Part shown: in pieces, positions 16,832 through 25,587 of the stretch | How the letters are laid out: every line of letters starts with the position of its first letter | Numbering within the stretch: the first letter of the stretch is position 1 | Assembly: GCA_021805545.1 (NCBI GenBank) | Contig: JAJZFB010000031.1 | Span: forward strand, 17,657-81,656 | DNA from: Pseudomonadota bacterium | GTDB taxonomy: Bacteria; Pseudomonadota; Alphaproteobacteria; Acetobacterales; Acetobacteraceae | DNA: 64,000 nt | Direction of reading: 5' to 3' | Position numbers and translations under genes: made by a program | The notes under the pieces: model-generated | The model's input: the letters and a program-made list of their open reading frames with translations, nothing else | Told to the model about the DNA's origin: nothing | The model's database searches: none

Positions 16832-16979
16832 GCGTGCCTCCTTGTTGTTTGCCGCTGGAATGTAAAGGGTATGCACGGTTTCGCCAAGCTACCCATTAAC
16901 AGACGGCAACAATCCAGCGCTTGCCCGCGCACCCAGGTTTGCAACAAGGGGCAATGCGTGAAAAATGCCTGACGATATA

Positions 16980-17160
16980 CCGGTTGCTGCCGCTGGCGCA
17001 GGCCTTGTTGCTGGCGGGGTACGGTGCGGCACCGGGCGCGCGGCGGCGTGTGGCGCGCCCATTGGGGCAGGCGTGGGGGCGCTGAGCGGCGCCAACACCA
17101 TACCGCAACAGGTTAACCTTGGTAACGCCCCGTGGGACCACGGTGGCCGGTGCGCCAGCC
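16980..17160 (+). pseudogene. Possible decayed glycine-zipper lipoprotein
   Basis: Between mscL and accA two frames give pieces of one protein type. One frame reads LLPLAQALLLAGYGAA, like a lipoprotein leader whose lipobox Cys has become Tyr. The other frame, after a one-base shift, reads GAPIGAGVGALSGANTIPQQ then VNLGNAPWD, like a glycine-zipper lipoprotein body. No clean start joins them. This is a tentative call. Confidence 0.3.
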
Positions 17161-17200
17161 GGGTTTCCTCCCGCATTATATGTGCTAAAGGCCCAGCCCT

Positions 17201-18154
17201 ATGCGCCAGTACCTTGAATTCGAAAAGCCCATTGCCGAGCTGGAAGCCAAGATTGAAGATCTCCGGCAGATGACCGCGCCCGGCGAAATCAACATCGCCG
17301 ATGAAGTGGCGCGGCTTTCAGCCAAGGCCGATGCGCAGCTTAAAGCGATTTATGCCAAGCTGACGCCCTGGCAGAAAACCCTGGTGGCGCGCCATGCGGA
17401 ACGGCCCAAGGCAGCCAGTGTCATCGGCGCGCTGATCGAGGATTTCACCCCGCTGGCGGGCGACCGCGCCTTTGCCAACGATGCGGCGGTGATCGGCGGC
17501 ATGGGCAAATTCCGCGGCACGGCGGTTATGGTCATCGGCACCGAGAAGGGCACCGATACCGAGACGCGCATCAAGCATAATTTCGGCATGGCCAAGCCCG
17601 AGGGCTACCGCAAGGCCAAGCGGCTGATGGAGCTGGCCGGGCGGTTCAACATGCCCATCCTCACCTTTGTGGATACATCCGGCGCCTTCCCCGGCATCGA
17701 GGCCGAGGCGCGCGGCCAGGCGGAGGCAATTGCGCGCGGTATCGAGGCGTGCCTTTCAGCTCCGGTCCCGCTTGTGGCCACCATTATCGGCGAAGGCGGC
17801 TCGGGCGGGGCAATTGCGCTGGCCGCGGGCAATGTGGTGCTGATGTATGAGCACGCGATCTATTCCGTGATTTCGCCCGAGGGCTGCGCCTCGATTCTGT
17901 GGCGCGACGCGGCACAGGCCCCCGTGGCAGCGGAGGCAATGCGGATTACCGCCCAGGATTTGAAGCGGCTGGGGCTGATTGACGAGATTGTGCCCGAACC
18001 CCTGGGCGGGGCGCACCGCGCGCCAGATATAGCGCTGGAAGCGCTTGGCAATGCGGTGGAGAAGCAGCTTGCCCCGCTCAAAGGGCAAGCCCCCGAAGCG
18101 TTGAAGGCGCGCCGGCGCGAGAAATTTCTGGCAATGGGGAAGATCGGGCTCTAA
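17201..18154 (+). CDS. accA: Acetyl-CoA carboxylase carboxyltransferase subunit alpha
   Basis: A 317-residue subunit that, with AccD, transfers carboxyl from biotin to acetyl-CoA to make malonyl-CoA. Typical landmarks are FEKPIAELEAKIEDLR at the N-terminus, GTEKGTDTETRIKHNFGM, RLMELAGRFNMPILTFVDTS and GEGGSGGAIALAAGN (oxyanion glycine turns), and SVISPEGCASILWRD. No frameshift. AccD and the biotin components are elsewhere. A copy of repeat B begins directly after its stop codon and may mark the transcript end. Confidence 0.97.
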   Translation: MRQYLEFEKPIAELEAKIEDLRQMTAPGEINIADEVARLSAKADAQLKAIYAKLTPWQKTLVARHAERPKAASVIGALIEDFTPLAGDRAFANDAAVIGGMGKFRGTAVMVIGTEKGTDTETRIKHNFGMAKPEGYRKAKRLMELAGRFNMPILTFVDTSGAFPGIEAEARGQAEAIARGIEACLSAPVPLVATIIGEGGSGGAIALAAGNVVLMYEHAIYSVISPEGCASILWRDAAQAPVAAEAMRITAQDLKRLGLIDEIVPEPLGGAHRAPDIALEALGNAVEKQLAPLKGQAPEALKARRREKFLAMGKIGL

Positions 18155-18227
18155 ATCAATGAGGTAGAGCGCGATTCAGGCCTTCGAATCGCGCGCAAAG
18201 CGAGCGCATCTCAAGTCATCGCGCTCT
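18155..18227 (-). repeat. Dispersed intergenic repeat B, copy 2
   Basis: Reverse-strand copy starting one base after the accA stop. It matches copy 1 closely (GCGATGACTTGAGATGCGCT, then CGCTTTGCGCGCGATTCGAA, then GGCCTGAATCGCGCTCTAC), with AAAGT replaced by AGGCC in the loop. Confidence 0.85.
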
Positions 18228-18344
18228 GGGGCCTGACCGGCTTGGGCCAAACAGGCGCCAGGATGGCTGGGCGCAAACTTCCCGTTGATCGCCACCCAGG
18301 AATGTGCCGCCCGTTGCCGCAACAAAATCTCCCTATTAAAACAA

Positions 18345-18356
18345 GACCGTTGGTAT
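18345..18356 (+). repeat. Half-site of palindrome A
   Basis: GACCGTTGGTAT, identical to one outer arm of A1 and A3, without a matching second arm nearby. Probably a remnant of a degraded copy. Confidence 0.5.
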
Positions 18357-18390
18357 TAGGTCTTGCCCGCCGGAAACCGCAATCCCCATC

Positions 18391-18837
18391 TTACCCCGCC
18401 TTCACCCACCCGGCCTCTTCTTGCTTCCAATAAGTCAGCACATGCCCCTCCACCTTGGCCGCGCGCCAGCGTTCGCGGGCCTCCAACACTTGCGCCTCGT
18501 CATTGCCGTCAAACAGATCAAACACACGCTTGAACCCGCCTGGCGCCACCCCGGCGCCACCCAGACGGAACAAAAAGGCCGCGTCCGCAGGGTTTTGCGC
18601 GGCGTCCAGGGTGAGAAAAATCGGCTGCCATTCCGGGTGCGGGGTGGCCGCGGCGCCGTGGGGCAGCCAATCCGGGTTGTGGCTCTGCCACAAAGCGGCA
18701 TCCAGTTTTTGCAGTTGCGCGGCATCGGCGCAAACCACCAGCGCCTTTTCGCCCACGCCCAGCGTGCGCCCCAGCAGGGCGGGCAAGGCGGTATAAAAAT
18801 CGGTGCGGGTAAGGTGGTAAAAGCCGATTTCCGCCAT
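18391..18837 (-). CDS. holC: DNA polymerase III subunit chi
   Basis: A 148-residue clamp-loader accessory protein that contacts SSB. It begins MAEIGFYHLTRTDFYTALPA, has the VVCADAAQLQKLDAALW segment, LPHGAA and a C-terminal RWRAAKVEGHVLTYWKQ, all typical of HolC. Start ATG 18837 overlaps the stop of mrp by one base (TGATG on the minus strand), so the gene is second in an mrp-holC operon. Alphaproteobacterial HolC is often found after pepA instead; the mrp linkage here is unusual but the sequence is clear. Confidence 0.88.
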   Translation of the reverse strand: MAEIGFYHLTRTDFYTALPALLGRTLGVGEKALVVCADAAQLQKLDAALWQSHNPDWLPHGAAATPHPEWQPIFLTLDAAQNPADAAFLFRLGGAGVAPGGFKRVFDLFDGNDEAQVLEARERWRAAKVEGHVLTYWKQEEAGWVKAG

Positions 18838-19835
18838 CACCCCTCCATAGCCGCCCGTACCTTGTCCGCCACACCGCAAAAGGCGGCGGCGCTCTCCCCC
18901 TCTGGCGCCATGGCGGTTACCGGCGCGCCGGTATCGCCGCTCTCGCGTATGGCCAGTTGCAGCGGAATGGCGCCCAAAAACGGCACACCCAGCCGCGCTG
19001 CCTCGGCCTGTGCCCCGCCATGGCCGAAAACATCCGCGCGGTGGCCGCAATTGGGGCAACAAAAAAACGACATATTCTCGACAATGCCCAGCACGGGCAC
19101 GCCCACCTGGTTGAACATGGCAATGCCCCGCCGCGCGTCGATGAGCGAAATATCCTGCGGGGTGGAGACAATAACCACGCCATGCGGCTTGGCCTTTTGC
19201 GCCAGGGTCAGCTGCGCGTCGCCCGTGCCGGGGGGCATGTCCACCACCAGCACGTCAAGCTGGCCCCATTCCACCTGGCCCAGCATCTGGTTTATCGCGC
19301 CCATCACCATCGGCCCGCGCCAGACCAGGGCTTTATCCTCCGGCACCAGAAACCCCATGGACATCAGCTTCAGCCCAAATGCCTCAAGCGGCATGATGCG
19401 CCCGCCCCGCACCACGGGCTGGGCCGAAACACCCAGCATGCGCGGCACCGAGGGGCCGTATATGTCGGCATCCAGCAGCCCCACGCCCAGCCCGGACTGC
19501 GCCAGCGCCACAGCCAGGTTCACCGCCACGGTAGACTTACCCACCCCGCCCTTGCCCGAGGCCACGGCGATGACGCGCTTTACCCCCGGCAGCAGGTTTT
19601 CCGGCGCCGGGGCGGCGGGCTTGTTATGCGCCGTAAGCACCACGGCGGCGGATTTAACGCCCGGCAGGCCGCGCAAGGCGGCCTCCATATCGCGGCGCAG
19701 CTTTTCCAGTTGCGCCGCTTCCTCACGGGTGGCCAGCAGGCTTACCTGCACCAGCCCGTCCTGCATATGCACCCCGTCTATGCGGTTTCCGGCATTAAAG
19801 GGAGCAAGCGCGGCGCGGATATCCGATTCATTCAT
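18837..19835 (-). CDS. mrp: Mrp/NBP35-type iron-sulfur cluster carrier ATPase
   Basis: A 332-residue protein that assembles and delivers Fe-S clusters. It has an N-terminal MIP18/DUF59-like domain (about residues 1-80), then the deviant Walker A VASGKGGVGKSTVAVN, and the CxxC cluster motif in FFCCPNCGH near residue 265. DMPPGTGDAQLT is the switch region typical of ApbC/Mrp. First gene of a two-gene unit with holC; divergent from the protease gene at 19893, with 57 bases between starts that must contain both promoters. Confidence 0.93.
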   Translation of the reverse strand: MNESDIRAALAPFNAGNRIDGVHMQDGLVQVSLLATREEAAQLEKLRRDMEAALRGLPGVKSAAVVLTAHNKPAAPAPENLLPGVKRVIAVASGKGGVGKSTVAVNLAVALAQSGLGVGLLDADIYGPSVPRMLGVSAQPVVRGGRIMPLEAFGLKLMSMGFLVPEDKALVWRGPMVMGAINQMLGQVEWGQLDVLVVDMPPGTGDAQLTLAQKAKPHGVVIVSTPQDISLIDARRGIAMFNQVGVPVLGIVENMSFFCCPNCGHRADVFGHGGAQAEAARLGVPFLGAIPLQLAIRESGDTGAPVTAMAPEGESAAAFCGVADKVRAAMEG

Positions 19836-19892
19836 GGCTCAGACATAAACCAGCCTCTTGCGAAGATCATCCCCGCGCCGCAAAGTTTTGCC

Positions 19893-21275
19893 ATGCGTTC
19901 CTTCGTCCACGCCTTTGCCCTGCTCTTCCTCCTCATCGCCGGTGCCGCGCGCGCGGCGGAGCTGCCGCCAGGCATGGCCGCGCTGGCCGCCAGGGTTTCG
20001 CCCGCCGTGGTGAGCATTGCCGCCATGGCCCCTGCCCCGGCACCAAAAGATGATGATGACAGCGATAATGGCGGTAACGCCGCCCAGCGCGCCACCGAGG
20101 ATACATCCGGCGGCGTAGTGCCGCCGCCTAAATCCGTCGAGTCGCTCGGCTCGGGTTTCGTCTTTAACCCGGCAGGCTATATCCTCACCAATAACCATGT
20201 GGTCGATGGGGCCAACGCCGTCACCGTCACCTTCCCCGATGGCTCGGTTTATAACGCCACCATTGCCGGGCGTGATAAGAATACCGACCTGGCGGTGCTG
20301 AAAGTAAATGCCGGGCATCCCTTGCCCTATCTGCGCTTCGGCAACTCCTCCCAAATGCGGGTGGGCGATTGGGTTCTGGCCATCGGCAACCCGTTTGGCC
20401 TGCCCGGCAGCGCCTCAGCCGGCATTGTCAGCGCGCTGCACCGGCAGATTGACGACACGAAATATGACGATTTCATCCAGACCGACGCCGCCATCAACCG
20501 GGGCAATTCCGGCGGGCCGCTTTTCAACATGGCTGGGCAGGTTATCGGGGTAAATTCCGCCATCGAGGCGCCAGATGGCAATTCCGACGGTGTGGGGTTC
20601 TCCATTCCCTCATCCATGGCCAAGCCCGTGGCCGAAGCCCTGGCGCATACCGGCACCATGCAGCGCGGCTGGCTGGGCGTGGCCACGGCGGGGCTGACGC
20701 CGGGCATCCAGGCCGTGCTGCATTTGCCCAATACAAATGGCGCGCTGGTAGGTAATGTCTCGCCAGATGGGCCAAGCAACGGTGTGCTCAAAAATGGCGA
20801 TGTAATCGTGGGTCTGGCGGGCGCGCCCATTTCCGGCCCGCGCGCCTTGTATATCCGCACTGCGGAAATTCCGGCTGGGCGTAGCGTGGTGGTGCGTTTT
20901 TACCGCAACGGCGGCATCGGCGCGGCCGATGTCACAATCACGCCCCCCCCGCCGCCGCTGGATGAAAGCATCCGGCCCGCCAGCGGCACAGCCGCACCGG
21001 CGCCCGTGCTGCTTAAAACGCTGGGGCTGGGGCTGGCGGGCAAACCGGCGCAGCGCGGCGTGTCCGTTATCTCCGCCACCGGCCCAGCGGCCAAGGCCGG
21101 AATCATCGCCGGAGACGTGATTGAGCAGGTAAACGGCCAGAATGTGAGCGATGCCGCCGGCTTGGCCGCAAAGGTGAAGGCATTAGGCAATATGCCGCCG
21201 GTTTTCCTCGTCAGCGGCAACATTGCTGGCGGTGCAAACCCCGGCCCGCGCTGGGTTGCCGTGCCCGCGAGCTGA
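19893..21275 (+). CDS. Periplasmic serine protease of the DegP/HtrA family
   Basis: A 460-residue exported protease. A signal peptide (MRSFVHAFALLFLLIAGAAR... ) is followed by the trypsin-like domain with the catalytic triad visible: His in TNNHVVDGA, Asp in KNTDLAVLK and Ser in NRGNSGGPLF. Two PDZ domains follow (around residues 255-350 and 385-455), joined by a Pro-rich linker. An acidic KDDDDSD stretch lies after the signal. The start is placed at the signal peptide; the open frame upstream runs antisense to mrp. Likely role: envelope protein quality control. Its stop abuts the stop of the convergent pterin dehydratase. Confidence 0.92.
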   Translation: MRSFVHAFALLFLLIAGAARAAELPPGMAALAARVSPAVVSIAAMAPAPAPKDDDDSDNGGNAAQRATEDTSGGVVPPPKSVESLGSGFVFNPAGYILTNNHVVDGANAVTVTFPDGSVYNATIAGRDKNTDLAVLKVNAGHPLPYLRFGNSSQMRVGDWVLAIGNPFGLPGSASAGIVSALHRQIDDTKYDDFIQTDAAINRGNSGGPLFNMAGQVIGVNSAIEAPDGNSDGVGFSIPSSMAKPVAEALAHTGTMQRGWLGVATAGLTPGIQAVLHLPNTNGALVGNVSPDGPSNGVLKNGDVIVGLAGAPISGPRALYIRTAEIPAGRSVVVRFYRNGGIGAADVTITPPPPPLDESIRPASGTAAPAPVLLKTLGLGLAGKPAQRGVSVISATGPAAKAGIIAGDVIEQVNGQNVSDAAGLAAKVKALGNMPPVFLVSGNIAGGANPGPRWVAVPAS

Positions 21276-21566
21276 TTACTGCGGCAGCCAGACGAAATCT
21301 GAAATCGCCTTAGCCAGGGCAAGGTCTTTTTCCGTAAGCCCGCCCGCATCGTGGCTGGTGAGGGTGATGTTCACCTTGTTCCAGGAATTCGACCAGTCCG
21401 GGTGATGGTCCGCCTTCTCGGCCAGCAGCGCCACCCGCGCCATGAAGGAGAAAGCCTCGGTAAAATCTTTGAAGATGAAGCTCTGATGGATGGATTTCTG
21501 GTCCGGGGCGAGCGCCCATTTGCCGGGCAGATGGGTGAGCGCTGTCTTTTCGAGCAATTTTGCCAT
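21276..21566 (-). CDS. 4a-hydroxytetrahydrobiopterin dehydratase
   Basis: A 96-residue PCD/DCoH-family enzyme that recycles pterin-4a-carbinolamine. The motif region [20 protein letters not shown] then [20 protein letters not shown], with [10 protein letters not shown], carries the conserved His-His-Pro and His of the active site. Start ATG 21566 follows CAGGAGG. Convergent with the HtrA protease with no base between stops. No phenylalanine hydroxylase is visible nearby; the protein may instead serve molybdopterin or folate-related pterin recycling. Confidence 0.92.
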   Translation of the reverse strand: MAKLLEKTALTHLPGKWALAPDQKSIHQSFIFKDFTEAFSFMARVALLAEKADHHPDWSNSWNKVNITLTSHDAGGLTEKDLALAKAISDFVWLPQ

Positions 21567-21642
21567 GGCAGATCCTCCTGGCGCGGAAGGTGATGCTCCT
21601 GGGCGGAGATTACAAGGGCGGGCTTTTCCTGCGCGCCATAAT

Positions 21643-21662
21643 TTGCGACAATATTGTTGTAA
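21643..21662. promoter_or_regulatory. 20-bp imperfect palindrome, TetR-type operator candidate
   Basis: TTGCGACAAT/ATTGTTGTAA, eight of ten positions symmetric, with core ACAATATTGT, in the 118-bp gap between the divergent pterin dehydratase and SDR genes. AT-rich against a GC-rich background. The regulator is not identifiable. Confidence 0.4.
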
Positions 21663-21684
21663 ATTATCATTCAGGGAGAAAACC

Positions 21685-22509
21685 ATGCAACTGCAGGGCA
21701 AAACCGTATTCATCACAGGCGGCGGCGGCGGCATTGGCGAGGGGCTGGCACTGGCCTTCGCCGGGAAGGGCGCCAAAATCGTCCTGGCCGATGTTAACCT
21801 GCACGAGGCTGAAAACGTAGCCGCCCGCCTGCCCGCTGGGGCCGAAACGATGGTTGTGGCGCTGGATGTAACCAGCCTGGAGAGCTGGGCACAGGCAAAA
21901 GCCCAGGCCGAGGCGCGCTTTGGCGCGGTGGAGGTGCTGTGCAACAATGCCGGCATCTCCTCAGGCTTCAAGCCGCTGGTGGATATGGCCCCGGCGGAAT
22001 TCGAGCGGCTGATGGCGATTAACGTGACCGGGGTTTACAACGGCATACTCAGCTTCGCGCGTGAGATGGGCGCGCGCGGGCATGGGCATATCGTCAATAC
22101 ATCCTCGATGAACGGGCTCAGCCCGTTCGGCAGCTTCGCCGCGTATTCGGCCAGCAAATTCGCCGTGCTCGGGCTTTCAGATTCGCTGCGGCAAGAGCTG
22201 GCGCCGCTGGGCGTGGGCGTGTCCACCCTGTTCCCCGGCCTGACGCGCAGCCGCATGGCGGAGGGAGATTTGGGGAAAGTGGAAGCCGCCGACCCAGCCC
22301 GCGCCGCCGCCATACGCGCGAACATGATGGAACCCGTCTGGCTGGGCCGCGCCGTGGTGCGGGCGGTGGAGGCGAACGCGCCGTATATCATCACCCACCC
22401 GGATTATAAGGGCAGCGTGGAGGCCCGGTTTGAGGAAATATTGGCGGCGTTCGGCGAGCCAGCGCAGCCCGGGTACAAGACGGGCGCCAAGGCGACGGCG
22501 CAGGGCTGA
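21685..22509 (+). CDS. Short-chain dehydrogenase/reductase
   Basis: A 274-residue classical SDR. The cofactor motif [10 protein letters not shown] is at residues 11-20, ADVN follows strand 2 (suggesting NAD(H) preference because of the Asp), NNAG is at about residue 90, and the catalytic Ser and Tyr-x3-Lys are in [10 protein letters not shown] and YSASKFA. Start ATG 21685 follows GGGAG. Substrate unknown. A palindromic site upstream suggests dedicated regulation. Confidence 0.88.
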   Translation: MQLQGKTVFITGGGGGIGEGLALAFAGKGAKIVLADVNLHEAENVAARLPAGAETMVVALDVTSLESWAQAKAQAEARFGAVEVLCNNAGISSGFKPLVDMAPAEFERLMAINVTGVYNGILSFAREMGARGHGHIVNTSSMNGLSPFGSFAAYSASKFAVLGLSDSLRQELAPLGVGVSTLFPGLTRSRMAEGDLGKVEAADPARAAAIRANMMEPVWLGRAVVRAVEANAPYIITHPDYKGSVEARFEEILAAFGEPAQPGYKTGAKATAQG

Positions 22510-22527
22510 TGCGCCGAGAACATGCTT

Positions 22528-22569
22528 GCGCTCCATCTGACCAGTCATATAACTAGTCAGATGGAGCGC
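22528..22569. promoter_or_regulatory. 42-bp dyad: toxin-antitoxin operator
   Basis: Perfect 14-bp arms (GCGCTCCATCTGAC and complement) with further inner symmetry (AGT/ACT around an ATAT centre). It ends 3 bases before the antitoxin ATG and includes the GGAG ribosome-binding site in its right arm. Phd-type antitoxins autorepress by binding such dyads. Confidence 0.75.
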
Positions 22570-22572
22570 GTG

Positions 22573-22833
22573 ATGCAAACTTGGAAAGTGCAGGACGCGA
22601 AAGCGCGATTTTCGGAATTTCTGGACACTTGCATGGCGCAAGGGCCGCAAGCCGTTTCCAAACGCGGAGACGTGAAGGCCGTGCTTGTGCCGATTGCCGA
22701 GTGGGAAAGACTGCGCGCGGGAAAACCCAAATACACACTGAAGGAATTACTCACATCGGATGCATTTCCGCGGGCAGATTTGGATGCTCTGCCGCGTGAA
22801 AAAATGACGCTGCGCGAGCCGCCTGAGCTTTGA
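22573..22833 (+). CDS. Antitoxin of the Phd/YefM family
   Basis: An 86-residue DNA-binding antitoxin. It begins MQTWKVQDAKARFSEFLDTC, the family-typical start, continues with GPQAVSKRGDVKAVLVPIAEWERL and ends in a flexible C-terminal tail (DLDALPREKMTLREPPEL), expected to wrap the toxin. Start ATG 22573 was chosen because GGAG lies 6 bases upstream; ATG 22561 is an alternative inside the dyad. The stop overlaps the toxin start by one base, giving coupled expression. Confidence 0.92.
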   Translation: MQTWKVQDAKARFSEFLDTCMAQGPQAVSKRGDVKAVLVPIAEWERLRAGKPKYTLKELLTSDAFPRADLDALPREKMTLREPPEL

Positions 22834-23252
22834 TGTATCTGCTCGATACGAATGTGGTTTCCGAGTTGCGGAAGCCCAAGCCGCATGGCGGGGTATCGGC
22901 CTGGATCAAGACTGTGCCCGATGAGCATCTCTTCGTCTCCGCCGTAACGCTGGGGGAAATTCAGCGCGGCATCGAGCGCGTGCGGGGAAATGACCGGGAC
23001 AAGGCAGCGCTGCTGGATGAATGGGCAGACGGTGTTGCCGCCAGTTCAAACATTCTGCCGATGAGCGGAGAGGCATTCCGGCTTTGGGGCAGGCTGATGC
23101 CCGGGCGCGCGGCAATCCATGCAATGGATATGATGCTTGCAGCCACTGCCGCAATCCACGGCCTTACCTTGGCAACGCGAAATGTGCGGGATTTCACCGG
23201 AATCCATATCTCTGTTATGAACCCGTTCGAGTATTCTTCATCCAGAAGCTGA
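22833..23252 (+). CDS. VapC/FitB-type PIN-domain ribonuclease toxin
   Basis: A 139-residue PIN-domain RNase. Acidic active-site residues are visible: Asp in LLDTNVVSEL, Glu in SAVTLGEIQRGIER, Asp in HAMDMMLAATA, and a last acidic residue in ATRNVRDFTG. The pattern VVSELRKP, GEIQRGIE and NPFE near the end resembles FitB-like toxins of alphaproteobacteria. TGATG overlap with the antitoxin stop. Cleavage target is not predictable; likely a tRNA or mRNA by family analogy. Confidence 0.92.
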   Translation: MYLLDTNVVSELRKPKPHGGVSAWIKTVPDEHLFVSAVTLGEIQRGIERVRGNDRDKAALLDEWADGVAASSNILPMSGEAFRLWGRLMPGRAAIHAMDMMLAATAAIHGLTLATRNVRDFTGIHISVMNPFEYSSSRS

Positions 23253-23335
23253 AATAGCCAAGGCGCCGCGAAAGACTTTATTATAACCGAGATTCGAAGG
23301 CTCGCGCAGGAAACGGGGAAAGCTCCGGGCCAACG

Positions 23336-23355
23336 GAGAGTTTTTCAAACTCTCT
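23336..23355 (+). other. Hairpin downstream of the toxin gene
   Basis: GAGAGTTT-ttc-AAACTCTC forms an 8-bp stem with a 3-base loop, about 85 bases after the toxin stop and between convergent vapC and argF. No good T-run follows, so termination is uncertain. Confidence 0.45.
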
Positions 23356-23403
23356 TCAGTCGATGTTTCAGCGTTCAAGAAACGAAGGTTTCAGTAATTT
23401 CCC

Positions 23404-24339
23404 TCACCCCAGCGCCCACGCCAGAATCGCCTTCTGCGCGTGCAGGCGGTTTTCCGCCTCGTCGAACACCACGGAAGCCGGGCCGTCGATGACTTCGGCG
23501 GCCACTTCCTCGCCGCGATGGGCGGGCAGGCAGTGCTGGAAGATGGCGTTGGGCGCGGCCTGGGCCATCAGTTCCGCCGTTACCTGGTAGGGGGCAAAGG
23601 CGGCGGCGCGGGCGGCGGCCTGGTCCTCGGAATCGGACATGCTCAGCCAGGTATCGGTCACCACACAGGCCGCACCTTCCACGGCCTCTTCCGGGTCTAT
23701 GCTTACCTTTACGTCAGCCTTCTCGCCGCGCGCCCATTCCAGAACCCCGGCGCGCGGCCAGTAACCGGCGGGGCAGGCCAGATGCAGGGTGAAATTAAAG
23801 CGCGCGGCAGCCTCGATGAACGAGGCGGCGACATTATTGCCGTCCCCCACCCAGGCAATCTTCTGCCCCGCCACCGGGCCGCGATGTTCCTCGAAGGTGA
23901 GGATATCGGCCATGATCTGGCAAGGGTGGGAGAGGTCGGTCAGCCCGTTTATAACCGGCACGCTGGCATGGCGCGCCAGCTCGTGCAGCTTGGCGGCGGT
24001 ATCGGTGCGGAGCATGATGCCATCCGCGAAGCGCGAAAGCACCTGCGCCGTATCCGCAATGGTCTCGCCGCGCCCCAGCTGCATCTCGCGCGAGGACAGC
24101 ACCACCGCATCGCCGCCCAGCTCCTTCACCGCCACCTCGAAGGAAACGCGCGTGCGGGTGGAGGGTTTCTCGAAGATCATGGCCAGGGTTTTGCCCGCCA
24201 GCGGCTTTTTACCGGCGCGGCGGGCGCGTTTAAGGGCGGCGGCGGAGTCCAGCAAGCCGCGCAGCTCGGCGGTGCTGAAATCCTTCAGGTCGAGAAAATG
24301 CCGGGGCGCGCCGGCACGTAATTCCACAACGGCGCTCAT
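23404..24339 (-). CDS. argF: Ornithine carbamoyltransferase
   Basis: A 311-residue arginine-biosynthesis enzyme: ornithine plus carbamoyl phosphate gives citrulline. Carbamoyl-phosphate motif [17 protein letters not shown] in [10 protein letters not shown], ornithine-loop DTWLSMSD, and the catalytic HCLP in [12 protein letters not shown] are all present. Start ATG 24339 lies one base after the argD stop, so argD-argF form an operon. Length is normal. Confidence 0.96.
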   Translation of the reverse strand: MSAVVELRAGAPRHFLDLKDFSTAELRGLLDSAAALKRARRAGKKPLAGKTLAMIFEKPSTRTRVSFEVAVKELGGDAVVLSSREMQLGRGETIADTAQVLSRFADGIMLRTDTAAKLHELARHASVPVINGLTDLSHPCQIMADILTFEEHRGPVAGQKIAWVGDGNNVAASFIEAAARFNFTLHLACPAGYWPRAGVLEWARGEKADVKVSIDPEEAVEGAACVVTDTWLSMSDSEDQAAARAAAFAPYQVTAELMAQAAPNAIFQHCLPAHRGEEVAAEVIDGPASVVFDEAENRLHAQKAILAWALG

Positions 24340-24340
24340 G

Positions 24341-25537
24341 TTACTTCGCCACAGTTTCAGCCTGCGCCAGCGCGCGTTTGCTGGCCGTGTTGCCAAGCAA
24401 TTCCAGGGCCGCGTCACATTCCGCGCGGCCGATAATCAAGGGCGGGGCCAGGCGCAGCACATTATCGCCAGCGGCCACGGTCAGCAGCCCTTCCGCCAGC
24501 GCGGCGGCCTGGGCATCGCCATTCGGCACCGTGCATTTAAGGCCCAGTAACAGGCCAAGGCCGCGCACCTCGGTAAAAATGCCGGAATGTTCCGCCACCA
24601 GCCGCTCCAGCCCGGCGCGCAGATAGGCGGCGGTATCGTTCACCTGGTCCATGAAGCCATCGGCCAGAATCACATCCAGCACCGCATTGCCTGCGGCGCA
24701 GGCCAGCGGGCCGCCGCCATAGGTGGTGCCGTGGCTGCCGGGCACCAGCGCCTTGGCCACCTGCTCCTTGGCCAGCACCGCCGCCATGGGGAAGCCGCCG
24801 CCTATACCCTTGGCGGAGGAAAGCACATCCGGCTCCACCCCGGCCCATTCATGGGCGAAAAGCCTGCCGCTCCGGCCCATGCCGGTCTGCACTTCATCAA
24901 AGCCCAGGAACAAGCCAAACTCATCGCAGGCGGCGCGCAGGCCGCGCAGAAAATCGGGGTCAGCCGGGCGCACGCCGCCCTCGCCCTGCACCGGCTCCAC
25001 CAGAATGCCCGCCGTTTCCGCCGTTATGGCGGCGCGCACGGCGTTGAGATTGTTGAAGGGCACATGGTCGAACCCTTCCACCGGCTTGCCGAACCCGGCC
25101 AGGTATTTTGCGTTGCCGGTGGCCGAGATCATGGCCAGGGTGCGGCCATGAAAGGCGCCCTCGAAACAGATGATCCGGGTGCGCTCCGGGTGCCCGGCAT
25201 CGGATTGCGCCTTGCGGATGGCTTTCACCAGTCCTTCATTGGCCTCGGCGCCGGAATTGCAGAAAAACACGCTATCCGCGAAGCTGGCCGCCACGTAGCG
25301 CGCGGCCAGGCGCTCGGCCTGCGGCACGCGGTACAAATTGGACACATGAATGACCTTGGCCGCCTGTTCGGCAATGGCGGTGGCCAGGTGCTTATGGCCA
25401 TGACCTAATGAGGAGGTGGCGATGCCCGCGCCGAAATCGAGGTATTGGCGGCCATCATCGCCGAACAGCCAGGCCCCCTGGCCATGGGTGAAGGCAATAT
25501 TGGCCCGGTTGTAATTCGGCATTAGCGCGGAGATCAT
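24341..25537 (-). CDS. argD: Acetylornithine aminotransferase
   Basis: A 398-residue class III PLP aminotransferase acting in arginine synthesis. The PLP lysine lies in [11 protein letters not shown]; the cofactor Asp is in [13 protein letters not shown]; the N-terminus [20 protein letters not shown] and the [17 protein letters not shown] segment are typical of ArgD. First gene of the argD-argF unit, transcribed divergently from the membrane glycosyltransferase at 25588. Confidence 0.95.
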   Translation of the reverse strand: MISALMPNYNRANIAFTHGQGAWLFGDDGRQYLDFGAGIATSSLGHGHKHLATAIAEQAAKVIHVSNLYRVPQAERLAARYVAASFADSVFFCNSGAEANEGLVKAIRKAQSDAGHPERTRIICFEGAFHGRTLAMISATGNAKYLAGFGKPVEGFDHVPFNNLNAVRAAITAETAGILVEPVQGEGGVRPADPDFLRGLRAACDEFGLFLGFDEVQTGMGRSGRLFAHEWAGVEPDVLSSAKGIGGGFPMAAVLAKEQVAKALVPGSHGTTYGGGPLACAAGNAVLDVILADGFMDQVNDTAAYLRAGLERLVAEHSGIFTEVRGLGLLLGLKCTVPNGDAQAAALAEGLLTVAAGDNVLRLAPPLIIGRAECDAALELLGNTASKRALAQAETVAK

Positions 25538-25587
25538 GAATATGCTTTCAAAGCGCGGAACGAAAGAAAGGCGGGACTAAAGCGCAC

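Noticed and set aside
18421..19848. 475-codon plus-strand frame opposite holC and mrp
   Set aside because: Composition is typical of an antisense frame, while the minus strand encodes clear HolC and Mrp proteins.
23253..23403. Possible terminator shared by vapC and argF
   Set aside because: The hairpin is clear but lacks a T-run on either strand, so it is listed only as a hairpin.
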